DNA of 64,000 bases, taken from NCBI RefSeq assembly GCF_009834025.1, contig NZ_CP047156.1, positions 930,001 to 994,000 on the forward strand, written 5' to 3'. The stretch's first letter is position 1. Every line of letters begins with the position of its first letter. This stretch comes from Epidermidibacterium keratini. GTDB taxonomy: Bacteria; Actinomycetota; Actinomycetes; Mycobacteriales; Antricoccaceae. This document shows, piece by piece, positions 52,089 through 60,767 of this stretch. The notes under the pieces are model-generated. The model was not told the origin of the DNA, did not search any database, and was given only the letters and a program-made list of their open reading frames with translations. The translations under genes and the position numbers were made by a program.

Positions 52089-53144
52089 ATGCCAGTCATC
52101 ACGCACGCTTCGCTTATATATCCAGAGATCCACGAAAACCATCGGTCGACAGCCGCTCGGCGTACGCCGCTGCTCGCGCTATTGACCATGGCCACGCTCG
52201 TCTTTGCCAGCGGCTGCGCCGACCCGACAAACGAGTCGTCGCAGAAGGGCGCGCAGCCGGCGGCCGACGGTGTCGCCGAGGTCAACGTGCCGACGACCTT
52301 CAACACCTCACCCGAGCAGGACCGGATCAGTGCCAAGCCCGACCCCGACGCCGTCGCGCTGCTGCCCGATGACCTCAAGGCCTCAGGCACGCTCGTCGTC
52401 GGTGGCGGCTTCGCCGGTGGCGGCCTGCCACCGCTGGGATTCTTAGCCGACGACAACGCGACACCAATCGGCGTTGAGGTCGACTTCGCCTACCTCTTCG
52501 CCGACAAGCTCGGACTAGAGCCCCAGGTCGACGTGACGAGCTGGGAAAACATCTTCCTCGGCTTGGATTCCGGCAAGTACGACGTCGCGATCTCCAATGT
52601 CGGAGTTTCCGAGGAGCGCAAGGAGAAGTACGACTTCGCGACCTACCGACTGGGCCTGCACGCCTTCGAGGCGAAGAAGGGCTCCGGGCTGAAGGTCGAG
52701 GGCCCAGCAGACGTCGCGGGCAAACGGGTGGCGGTCAGCTCCGGAACACTGCAGGAGGGCATCCTGCTCGCCTGGGACGCCGAAAACAAGGCTGCCGGCC
52801 GCGAACCGATCGACATCGCCTACTACCAGTCCCCCACCGAGTACTACCTCGCGTTGCAAAGCGGTCAGCTTGATCTCTACCTGGGGCCCAACCCGACGGC
52901 GACGTACCACGTCGTCACGGCCGGGCAGACCGAGATCGTCGGAACGGTCTCGTCGTCGTACCCGATCGACGGCAAGGTCGCGGTGATGACGCAGAAGGGC
53001 GACGGCACGGTCGAAGCCCTCTCCGCGGCGATTGACAGCGCCATCGCCGACGGGACCTACCAGGACGTGCTCGACCGTTGGGGCCTCGGCGCGGAGGCAG
53101 TCACCGAGTCCGAGATCAACCCGCCCGGCCTGCCCAAGAAGTAA
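52089..53144 (+). CDS. Amino-acid ABC transporter substrate-binding lipoprotein
   Basis: A 351-residue type-3 solute-binding lipoprotein. The signal peptide (residues about 20-40) ends in the lipobox ASGC (FASGC). The mature domain has LVVGGGFAGGGLPPLGFLAD, PIGVEVDFAYLFADKLGLEP and VAISNVGVSEERKEKYDFAT, the SBP_bac_3 fold of amino-acid importers. An in-frame ATG at residue 34 or so (MATLVFASGC) is too short for a signal, so the ATG at 52089 is preferred. It lies 3 bp after the ATPase. Confidence 0.9.
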   Translation: MPVITHASLIYPEIHENHRSTAARRTPLLALLTMATLVFASGCADPTNESSQKGAQPAADGVAEVNVPTTFNTSPEQDRISAKPDPDAVALLPDDLKASGTLVVGGGFAGGGLPPLGFLADDNATPIGVEVDFAYLFADKLGLEPQVDVTSWENIFLGLDSGKYDVAISNVGVSEERKEKYDFATYRLGLHAFEAKKGSGLKVEGPADVAGKRVAVSSGTLQEGILLAWDAENKAAGREPIDIAYYQSPTEYYLALQSGQLDLYLGPNPTATYHVVTAGQTEIVGTVSSSYPIDGKVAVMTQKGDGTVEALSAAIDSAIADGTYQDVLDRWGLGAEAVTESEINPPGLPKK

Positions 53145-53173
53145 CAGATGGCCGACCACACAAGGAGACCTCG

Positions 53174-54304
53174 ATGAGCACGTTCTACACGGCACTGTCG
53201 CTCACCGCGACCGGCACTCACCCCGGCTCATGGCGCGATCGGCAGGCACGACCGCATGACGCGTTCGATGCCGCCAGCTGGGTCGCCCATGCGCGATCGG
53301 CAGAGCAGGCCGGAATTGACCTGCTCACGTTGCCGGACGCATTCACCCACGAACCGGAGTACGGCGCGCTGCACGCCCGCCTTGACGCGGTCGGACTCGC
53401 GGCGAGGATCGCACCTCAGACGAGCACGATCGGTCTCGTACCGACGGTCACCACGACCCACACCGAGCCGTTCCACCTTCAGGCCGCGATCGCCACCGTC
53501 GACTGGGTGTCACGCGGGCGAGCCGGTTGGCAGCTGGAGGTCTCCAACTCAGCCGCCGATGCCGAGATCGTCGGCCGGCGCGCCCCTGCACCGCCGTCGG
53601 AGCTATGGCGCGAGGCCGGCGAGGTCGCCGACGTCGGTCGTCGACTGTGGGACTCGTGGGAGGACGACGCGGAGATACGCGATATCGAGACCGGCCGGTT
53701 CGTTGACCGCGATAAGCTGCACTACGTCGACTACAAGGGCAGCACCTTCTCCGTCAAGGGTCCCTCGATCGTGCCGCGTCCGCCGCAGGGCCACCCGGTG
53801 ACGGTCATAGCGATCCGTGACCGACACACGTTGGCTGTCGCAGCCGAGTCGGCAGATGTGGTGCTCCTGCGGGCCTCGGATGTTGAGACTCTCCGCGGTG
53901 ACGTCGCCGATTTCGAGCACGCCCTCGATGCGGCCGGTCGCCGCCGCGAGGACGTGCGGTTGTTTGCCGACTGGAATGTCGTCCTCGGCGACAACAACGA
54001 GCAGGCCCAGCAAAGATGGCAAGCGCTGCAAGCGAGTACGCCGACCTCGACGTACTGGCACGTGCTCGCCGTCGATGAGCTTGCGCATCGGATCGCCGCC
54101 CTCCCGGGAGCTGGGCTCGACGGTATCCACCTACGCCCGGCGGTGATCGCGACCGACCTCGATCTGATCACCGGCCTGCTGCTCGACAGGCTGCGCCACA
54201 CCGGCGTACTCGACCGCCTCGCCGCGCAGGCCACGCCGCTGACGTTGCGCGAGCGGCTCGGGCTGGCGCATCCGGCCAACCAGTACGCGGCGGTACAGGG
54301 CTAA
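53174..54304 (+). CDS. Luciferase-like (LLM) flavin-dependent monooxygenase
   Basis: A 376-residue bacterial luciferase-like TIM-barrel oxygenase. It has DLLTLPDAFTHEPEY and TIGLVPTVTTTHTEPFHLQA, and the FMN-binding VSRGRAGWQLEVS block at residues about 112-124. These enzymes need FMNH2 and O2, often to split C-S or C-N bonds. GGAG is upstream of ATG 53174, while the open frame to 53078 lies inside the previous gene. The counterpart in the Bacillus operon is YtmO. Confidence 0.87.
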   Translation: MSTFYTALSLTATGTHPGSWRDRQARPHDAFDAASWVAHARSAEQAGIDLLTLPDAFTHEPEYGALHARLDAVGLAARIAPQTSTIGLVPTVTTTHTEPFHLQAAIATVDWVSRGRAGWQLEVSNSAADAEIVGRRAPAPPSELWREAGEVADVGRRLWDSWEDDAEIRDIETGRFVDRDKLHYVDYKGSTFSVKGPSIVPRPPQGHPVTVIAIRDRHTLAVAAESADVVLLRASDVETLRGDVADFEHALDAAGRRREDVRLFADWNVVLGDNNEQAQQRWQALQASTPTSTYWHVLAVDELAHRIAALPGAGLDGIHLRPAVIATDLDLITGLLLDRLRHTGVLDRLAAQATPLTLRERLGLAHPANQYAAVQG

Positions 54305-54336
54305 GCACCGCAATCCCTTGGCATTTAAGGAGAGTT

Positions 54337-55698
54337 ATGGCATCCCGACGTAAGCAGCTTCATCTCGCGGCACACTTCCCAGGCGTCAATAACACGACGG
54401 TGTGGACAGACCCGCAGTCCCGCTCACAGATCGACTTCAGCTCCTTCGAGGCATTGGCCCGCTCAGCCGAAGCCGCGACCTTCGATTTCTTCTTCCTCGC
54501 CGAAGGTCTGCGGCTGCGTGAGTCACACGGCAAGATCCACGATCTCGACGTGGTGGGCCGTCCCGAGTCGATCACGGTGCTCAACGCACTCGCGGCTGTG
54601 ACCGACCGCCTCGGGCTGGCTGCGACGGTGAACGCGACCTTCAACGAGCCATACGAGATCGCCCGCCGGTTTGCCACCCTCGACCACCTGTCCGGTGGGC
54701 GGGCCGCGTGGAACGTCGTCACGACCTCGGATGCGTTCACTGGCGAGAACTTCCGTCGTGGCGGGTACCTCGACCACGCAGACCGCTACACGCGCGCCCA
54801 GGAGTTCGTCGACGCCACCCGGACGCTATGGGACAGCTGGGACAGCGACGCTCTGGTGCTCGACCAGCAGACGGGGCGTGTCGCAGAGCCCGGTGCCGGG
54901 CGCTTCGGTCATCGGGGCGCCCAATTTGAGATCTCCGGGCAGTTCGGCGTCCCTCGCTCGCCGCAGGGCCATCCGGTGATCATCCAGGCTGGCGACTCGT
55001 CGGCGGGGCGTGACTTTGCGGCCCGCGACGCCGACGTCATCTTCACCAGGCACGGCACATTGCAAGCAGGCCAGGAGTTCTACCACGACGTCAAACGCCG
55101 CCTATCTGACTTCGGCCGCCAACGAGATGACCTCAAGATCATGCCCGGGGTCACGGTCGTGGTGGCCGATACCGACGCGGAGGCCGAAGAGAAGGCCGCT
55201 CACATTCGCCGGCAGCAGGTCTCCGGCGCGACGGCACTGCATCTGGCCGAGCTGCTCTGGGGTATCGATCTGTCGGACCGCGATCCCGACGGACCGCTGC
55301 CGGCCGAGGACCCGGTCGTGGGATCGGCGGTCGTGCAAGGCCGGGTCCAGCACAGCAAGGATCCCCTCGCGACAGCAAAGAAGTGGCGCGAGGCAGCGGA
55401 AGCCAACGGGTGGTCGCTGCGCGAGACAGTGATCGCGCAGCAGAATCGCCAGTCGTTCATCGGCTCGCCGCAGACTGTCGCGACGGCGCTGGATGAGTAC
55501 GTGCAGGCGGACGCCGCAGATGGCTACATTCTCGTGCCACACCTAACGCCCGGCGGCCTCGATGACGTCTTCGAGCGGGTTGTGCCATTGCTGCGCGAAC
55601 GCGGAGTGTTTCGCACCGAGTACGACGGAGCCACGCTGCGTGAGCACCTTGGCCTGCCGACTCCGGCTCCTGGCCGGGTGCGCACGGGGGCGGCGTGA
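54337..55698 (+). CDS. NtaA/DmoA-family FMN-dependent monooxygenase
   Basis: A 453-residue flavin monooxygenase of the NtaA/SnaA/DszA/DmoA group. It starts KQLHLAAHFPGVNNTTVWTD, has FDFFFLAEGLRLRESHGKIH, then RFATLDHLSGGRAAWNVVTT (residues about 109-128) and GHPVIIQAGDSSAGRDFAAR. The group oxidises N- and S-containing compounds, among them S-alkyl-cysteine derivatives (Bacillus CmoJ/YtnJ). AAGGAGAG lies before ATG 54337. It overlaps the following gene by 4 nt. Confidence 0.9.
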   Translation: MASRRKQLHLAAHFPGVNNTTVWTDPQSRSQIDFSSFEALARSAEAATFDFFFLAEGLRLRESHGKIHDLDVVGRPESITVLNALAAVTDRLGLAATVNATFNEPYEIARRFATLDHLSGGRAAWNVVTTSDAFTGENFRRGGYLDHADRYTRAQEFVDATRTLWDSWDSDALVLDQQTGRVAEPGAGRFGHRGAQFEISGQFGVPRSPQGHPVIIQAGDSSAGRDFAARDADVIFTRHGTLQAGQEFYHDVKRRLSDFGRQRDDLKIMPGVTVVVADTDAEAEEKAAHIRRQQVSGATALHLAELLWGIDLSDRDPDGPLPAEDPVVGSAVVQGRVQHSKDPLATAKKWREAAEANGWSLRETVIAQQNRQSFIGSPQTVATALDEYVQADAADGYILVPHLTPGGLDDVFERVVPLLRERGVFRTEYDGATLREHLGLPTPAPGRVRTGAA

Positions 55699-57596
55699 GC
55701 CACCGCCCAGTCTCCGTCGCGTTTGTCGGGGCTGGACCACGCACCGTCGTACTCCTGGAGAGGATGGCCGCGAGCTTCGACGAGCTCGTGGCTTCTGGCA
55801 CGCCGGTCGAGATTCAGCTGATCGATCCCTACCCGATCGGCGCGGGGCGAATTTGGCGTGACGACCAGTCACCGCTGCTGTGGATGAACTCAGTTGCTCG
55901 GGACGTCACGGTCTTTACCGACGAGTCGGTGCAGTGCGAGGGTCCTATCCGCCCTGGGCCTTCGCTCGCCGACTGGCTTAGCTCCGAGGGCGTCGACGCG
56001 TTGCGGGCAGCCGGACTTTCCCACCATATCGGCGCTTTTGGCCCCGATGACTTTGTGCCGCGCGAAGTGCAATCGGTCTATCTGCAATGGGCCTTTCGTC
56101 GCGCGCTCGCCACCCTCCCGGCAAATGTGTCGGTCTGGGAGCACCGGCAGCAGGCGATTGCGGTGTACGACGAACCCGACGGGCAACAGAGTGTGGAGCT
56201 CATCGACGGACACATGGTCCGCGCCGATGTGACTGTGCTCGCGCAGGGATACCTCGACCGGCACCTGGATGCCCAACAGCAACGTCTTGCAAGCGACGCC
56301 GCCGCTGCCGGGCTGCGGTACATACCGGCCGGATATACCGCAGATCTGGACTTTTCGGCTATCCGGCCGGGTGAGGACGTCGTTGTCCGCGGCTTCGGCC
56401 TGGCGTTCATCGACCTGATGGCACTGCTGTGTGAGGGGCGAGGCGGGCGCTTCATCGAGCAGACAGACGGAACTCTGCGATACGACCCGTCCGGCCTTGA
56501 GCCCGTGCTGCACGTCGGCTCGCGCCGCGGCGTGCCGTATCACGCCAAGCTCGGCTACGACATCAGTGCCGCCGTACCGCGCCCGCCACAGTATTTGAGC
56601 ACCGCCGCGATTGACGCGATGCCGGCGCACATCGACTTCGAGCGTGACCTGCGTCCGCTCATCACCACCGAGCTCGCCGCTGCTCACTACGAGCGTCTGG
56701 CCACCGCACATCCCGAGCGGATCCATGCGACCTGGCCGGAGATTCGCGCCGTACTCAACCTTGGCGGCGCCGATACCGAGGCTTTTGCCGACTATATCTA
56801 CAGTGTTGTGCCCGACGAAGGCGATCGGTTTGAGCTGGGCCAGATTGACCGACCCCTGCGCGGCCTGCATTTCGAGTCCGCCGAAGACGTTGACGCGGCG
56901 GTCGCCCACTACGTCGATGCCGATCTGCGCCGCCGGGCCGATCCGAACTACTCGGCAGATCGCGCCGTCTTCGATGCCCTTCTCGGGGTGTACGGCGTAC
57001 TCGCCTACGCGGTGACCACCGGCCGACTGAGCGGCATCGACCGCATCACCCGCGTCGAAGGCAGCTTTCACAGCCTCTTCTCCTTCCTTGCCAGCGGCCC
57101 ACCGCCGCGCCGGCTCAGGGAGCTGCTCGCGCTGCATCGGGCCGGCCTCGTGCGCTTCGGTGGCCCGGACTGGCAGGTGCACATCGCAGACAACCAGTTC
57201 ATCGCCCAGAGCGCGGCCGTTGACGCCTCAGCCACCAAGGCGAAGGTGCTGATCGACGCGTGGCTGCCGCGGCCGGACGTCGCGGCGACCACCGATCCGC
57301 TCATCCGCGGGCTCCTGCTAGCCGGCGAGCTCGCCGTCGAGGATCTCGGCGGCGACCTGCCCGGTGGACAGCTGCTCGCTGACGCGCAGTCCCGCGCTAT
57401 CCGTGCGGACCGATCGGTGCACCCGCGGCGTTTTCTGCTCGGCCCGTCGGTCTCCGGATCGGCCGGCTCGTCCGGCTTTGCACGGCCCCATTTCAACGCT
57501 CCTGGGCTACGGCAGAATGACCGTGTGGCCAGGCAGATCCTCGCGGTGCTGGGCTCGCGCGTGACCGAAGATGCCCTGGCCTCCGAGCGAGTCTGA
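55695..57596 (+). CDS. Large FAD/NAD(P)-binding protein
   Basis: A 633-residue flavoprotein. The N-terminal VSVAFVGAGPRTVVLLERMA is a Rossmann FAD/NAD loop, followed by IDPYPIGAGRIWRDDQSPLL and VVRGFGLAFIDLMALLCEGR (residues about 228-247), matching FAD_NAD_bind proteins of the HpxO/lysine-monooxygenase-like superfamily. The substrate is unknown. GTG start overlaps the monooxygenase stop (GTGA), so it is the last gene of the sulfur operon. It may reoxidise a carrier or oxidise the acyl or alkyl part of the substrate, but this is inference. Confidence 0.82.
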   Translation: MSHRPVSVAFVGAGPRTVVLLERMAASFDELVASGTPVEIQLIDPYPIGAGRIWRDDQSPLLWMNSVARDVTVFTDESVQCEGPIRPGPSLADWLSSEGVDALRAAGLSHHIGAFGPDDFVPREVQSVYLQWAFRRALATLPANVSVWEHRQQAIAVYDEPDGQQSVELIDGHMVRADVTVLAQGYLDRHLDAQQQRLASDAAAAGLRYIPAGYTADLDFSAIRPGEDVVVRGFGLAFIDLMALLCEGRGGRFIEQTDGTLRYDPSGLEPVLHVGSRRGVPYHAKLGYDISAAVPRPPQYLSTAAIDAMPAHIDFERDLRPLITTELAAAHYERLATAHPERIHATWPEIRAVLNLGGADTEAFADYIYSVVPDEGDRFELGQIDRPLRGLHFESAEDVDAAVAHYVDADLRRRADPNYSADRAVFDALLGVYGVLAYAVTTGRLSGIDRITRVEGSFHSLFSFLASGPPPRRLRELLALHRAGLVRFGGPDWQVHIADNQFIAQSAAVDASATKAKVLIDAWLPRPDVAATTDPLIRGLLLAGELAVEDLGGDLPGGQLLADAQSRAIRADRSVHPRRFLLGPSVSGSAGSSGFARPHFNAPGLRQNDRVARQILAVLGSRVTEDALASERV

Positions 57597-57650
57597 GGAC
57601 CTTTCGGTCACCGTCGACGCGGCGTCGAGGACCTGAATGGCCTAGCCATT

Positions 57651-57672
57651 TGGTATATCACTTGGTATACCT
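57651..57672. promoter_or_regulatory. Tandem GntR-type operator before the MFS importer
   Basis: TGGTATATCA (57651-57660) and TGGTATACCT (57663-57672) are set 12 bp apart, close to the 13-bp spacing of the double site at 42275. They lie 39 bp before the MFS start and link that gene to the GntR block although 7.8 kb of sulfur genes lie between. Confidence 0.72.
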
Positions 57673-57710
57673 AGAGGCGGTTGCGTCCATCACACAGGAG
57701 GCTCACACCC

Positions 57711-59069
57711 ATGAGCACTGCCACCCCGGTCCAGACCGGCTCCCACGTCATCCAGAACCTGCCTTGGAAATGGGGCGTGCAGGGCAAGATCTTCATCATC
57801 GGCGGGCTCGGCTTCATGTTCGACGCCTGGGATGTGCTCCTCAACGCCTTCATCTTTCCGCTGCTGAAGGACGAGTGGGGCCTGACGCCCGGACAGCTCG
57901 GGCTGCTCGCGACGATGAACATCGTCGGCATGGCGATCGGCGCGATCGTGCTCAGCAGCCTGGCTGATGTCTACGGGCGCAAGAAGATCTTCACCTACTG
58001 TCTGCTCGCGTTCTCCATCCTCTCGCTGTTGAGCGCTGCAGCGCCGAACTATGAAGTGTTCCTGCTGCTGCGCTTCCTCACCGGTATCGGCCTCGGCGGC
58101 ACGATCCCTGTCGACTACGCGATCGTCGGCGAGTTCACGCCGGCAAAGGTCCGCGGCCGGGTGCTCACCGCGATGGACGCATGGTGGCCGGTCGGCGGCA
58201 CGATCTGTGGTCTCGTGGCTGCGTTCCTTACCGCGCAAGGCATCCAGAACTGGCGCTACCAGCTGCTCTTCATGGTGCTGCCGGCGTTGCTCGTGGTGTG
58301 GGTACGCCGCGGCATCCCCGAGTCACCGATGTATCTGCAACGTCGCGGCCGTGAGCCAGAGGCCCGCGCGGTCATCGACGACCTGATCGCCCGCACCGGG
58401 ACTCCACCGCAGCAGTACACGATCGACGAGCCCGCCGACGTCGAGAAGCTCAGCGTGACCTCGGCCGCCGACAAGGTTCGGCAGCTGTGGGCGTTCAGCG
58501 CCCGGCGCACGTTCGTGTCGTGGATGCTCTTTGCCTCAGTGCTTTTCGTCTACTACGGCGCGTTGATCTGGCTGCCGTCGATCCTGCGCAGCGACCCGCA
58601 GTACAGCGAGTACCTCGCCTTCATGGTCACCGTTGGCGTGACCGCCGTCGGCATCCCCGCCGTACTCGCCTCCGCATTCCTGGTCGACTGGTTTGGCCGC
58701 AAGCCGGTCATCATGGGATCGGCCGTGCTGACCGCGATCACCCTCGTGCTCTTCGCGGTGTATCTCGACGTACCGGCGGCGGCGAAGTTCTGGGTGCTGT
58801 CCTTCGGCATCGTCATCGAGTTCTGCATCCCGGCGATCTACGCCTACGTCTCAGAGCTCTACCCCACCGAGCTGCGCGCATCCGGATTTGGCTGGGCCTC
58901 CAGCATGAGCCGCGTGTCGGCGGCGATCGTGCCGCTGGCGTTCGGCGCCTGGCTGTTCCCGCAGCTCGGGTACGTCGGAACCTTCATCTTCGCGACCGGC
59001 TTCCTGGTGGTCTCCGCCGTGCTCATGATGGTCCTGACCCCCGAGACCAAGGGCAAAGAGATCCACTGA
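57711..59069 (+). CDS. MFS importer, sugar-porter/AAHS-like
   Basis: A 452-residue 12-TM transporter. FMFDAWDVLLNAFIFPLLKD in TM1 is like the DxxD region of aromatic-acid:H+ symporters, with LADVYGRKKIFTY (motif A), and the end PETKGKEIH is a sugar-porter-type signature also found in the niacin transporter NiaP. The likely solute is an organic acid or aromatic/heteroaromatic acid. AGGAGG precedes ATG 57711. Two GntR-type operators lie upstream. Confidence 0.88.
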   Translation: MSTATPVQTGSHVIQNLPWKWGVQGKIFIIGGLGFMFDAWDVLLNAFIFPLLKDEWGLTPGQLGLLATMNIVGMAIGAIVLSSLADVYGRKKIFTYCLLAFSILSLLSAAAPNYEVFLLLRFLTGIGLGGTIPVDYAIVGEFTPAKVRGRVLTAMDAWWPVGGTICGLVAAFLTAQGIQNWRYQLLFMVLPALLVVWVRRGIPESPMYLQRRGREPEARAVIDDLIARTGTPPQQYTIDEPADVEKLSVTSAADKVRQLWAFSARRTFVSWMLFASVLFVYYGALIWLPSILRSDPQYSEYLAFMVTVGVTAVGIPAVLASAFLVDWFGRKPVIMGSAVLTAITLVLFAVYLDVPAAAKFWVLSFGIVIEFCIPAIYAYVSELYPTELRASGFGWASSMSRVSAAIVPLAFGAWLFPQLGYVGTFIFATGFLVVSAVLMMVLTPETKGKEIH

Positions 59070-59127
59070 CCTTCCAGACGCGCGGTGGCCTCAGCACCCG
59101 CACAGCCAAAGTTGGCATGCTGGTGCG

Positions 59128-60294
59128 GTGACCGTCTCCGCCCCGACTCCCTCACAAGCCGCAGCGCCGACCGGTGACCGAGCGTCCGAACAGCGCCTGG
59201 TCGGCGTTGACATCGCCCGTGCGCTGGCGATCTTTGGCATGTTCGCCGCGCACGTGCTGGTCAACGTCGGAGAGCTCGGCTGGGAGCCGCGCACGTGGGA
59301 CGCGATCGTCACCGGTCGCTCGTCGATTCTCTTTGGAGTCCTCGCGGGCGTCTCCGTGGCACTGATGACCGGGCGCACGCTGCCGCCGAGCGGAGCCGCG
59401 CTCGTGCAAGCTCGAATCCGGCTGATGGTGCGCGGTGTGCTGATCTGGGTGATCGGCGGCGTACTCGACGCGTTTGTCCATCCGGTCGCGATCATCTTGC
59501 AGGTGTATGGCGTGACGTTCTTCCTGCTCGTGCCAATGCTGCGGTGGCGGGTCCGCACGCTCGTCACGACCGCTCTCGGGCTGATCGTGCTCGGACCGCT
59601 CGTCGGGGTCGGGCTGCGGTGGCTGGCGACCAAGTGGGACCGATGGACGCCTGACTCCAGCCAGCTCTTCACGATGATGGTCGATGGGCCGTACGCCGGG
59701 TTCCTGTGGCTAGGGCTGGCATGCCTCGGCCTTGCCGCCGGCCGTGCCGACCTGACCGCCCGACGTACCCAGCTCGCCCTGCTCGGTGGCGGCGTGCTCG
59801 GGATGATCGTCGGCTACGGCGGATCGGCCTGGCTCGGCGCCGGGGTCACCGCCGAGGCGTACACCGCACCGCCAGCACCGCGCGACGGCCCGCCGGTCGA
59901 CTTCGACGTGCAGGACGCGCTGGCTGCGCTGCTGGTCGCCGAGCCGCACTCTGGCTCGCCTACCGAAGGACTCGGCTCGAGTGGGTTCGCGCTCACCGTG
60001 CTGGCGATCTGCCTGCTGCTGCCGCCGGCGGTCGCCCGCGCGCTGCGGCCGGTCGCGGCCGTCGGAAGCATGGCCTTGACGGTGTACGTCGTGCAGATCC
60101 TCACGTTGGTCTGGGTCGACCCGCTCACCACCGCCGACAACGATGTCCTCGTGCTGGCGACGTTCGCAGTAGTCGCGATGCTGCTCGCTACGTTCTGGAG
60201 CACGTTTGTCGGCCGGGGCCCGCTGGAGTCGCTGCTGCGTATGGCGGCCAACGCCGCAGCCTCGCTGGGCCCTCGTCCGAGCAGGGTGACCTAG
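59128..60294 (+). CDS. DUF418/DUF1624-type membrane protein
   Basis: A 388-residue membrane protein with about ten hydrophobic segments. VGVDIARALAIFGMFAAHVL (residues about 24-43) followed by GRSSILFGVLAGVSVALMTG is the hallmark of the DUF418/heparan-alpha-glucosaminide acetyltransferase-like superfamily. The catalytic role is unknown. Start is GTG 59128, 6 nt after CATGCT. It overlaps the convergent DUF2000 gene by 4 bp. Confidence 0.83.
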   Translation: MTVSAPTPSQAAAPTGDRASEQRLVGVDIARALAIFGMFAAHVLVNVGELGWEPRTWDAIVTGRSSILFGVLAGVSVALMTGRTLPPSGAALVQARIRLMVRGVLIWVIGGVLDAFVHPVAIILQVYGVTFFLLVPMLRWRVRTLVTTALGLIVLGPLVGVGLRWLATKWDRWTPDSSQLFTMMVDGPYAGFLWLGLACLGLAAGRADLTARRTQLALLGGGVLGMIVGYGGSAWLGAGVTAEAYTAPPAPRDGPPVDFDVQDALAALLVAEPHSGSPTEGLGSSGFALTVLAICLLLPPAVARALRPVAAVGSMALTVYVVQILTLVWVDPLTTADNDVLVLATFAVVAMLLATFWSTFVGRGPLESLLRMAANAAASLGPRPSRVT

Positions 60295-60716
60295 CGATAG
60301 AGCTGCGCGCCCTTTGTCGTCTTGTCAACCGCGTTCTTCGGCCCGACCAGTCCCAGCCCAACAATGCTGAGCGCCTCGCTCGGCACGGCGGCGACCGCGG
60401 CCCGGTTGTCGGTGTCGTTTCCAGTGGCGAAGATGTCATCGATGAAGATCGATACCCCAAGGCCGCGACCGACCGCGCGCTCGCGAATCGTGCGCAACAG
60501 GTCGGCAGGTGCGCTCATCACCATCACCGGCTGGCCGAAGACCGCCAGATAACGCTGGTCCGAGCCGTCGACGTACTCCTCGCCAATGAGGTCCGGCCGG
60601 CCCGCGGCCAGGCCGCTGGACAGGAACGCAGTCGCGTTGAGCGCCTGCCATCCGGCGAGGCCCTCACGCAGTACGACGACGAGCTTGTGGTTCGTAGGGA
60701 AACGGGGTTCATCCAT
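60291..60716 (-). CDS. DUF2000 family protein
   Basis: A 141-residue protein. The pattern NHKLVVVLREGLAGWQALNA (residues 8-27), with GQPVMVMSAPADLLRTIRER and IFIDDIFATGNDTDNRAAVA, matches DUF2000, a small family with a peptidyl-tRNA-hydrolase-like fold. Function unknown. ATG 60716 has GGAGG upstream; the longer frame to 60986 is antisense to the AraC gene. Divergent from that gene with 51 bp between. Confidence 0.82.
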   Translation of the reverse strand: MDEPRFPTNHKLVVVLREGLAGWQALNATAFLSSGLAAGRPDLIGEEYVDGSDQRYLAVFGQPVMVMSAPADLLRTIRERAVGRGLGVSIFIDDIFATGNDTDNRAAVAAVPSEALSIVGLGLVGPKNAVDKTTKGAQLYR

Positions 60717-60767
60717 CACGCCTCCAGCATCGGCGGCCGACAGCGAGAACTCTTGTACATTCCTGAC

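Noticed and set aside
55890-57182. 430-codon minus-strand open frame
   Set aside because: Antisense of the FAD/NAD(P)-binding protein, which has a clear Rossmann loop and is coupled to its operon.
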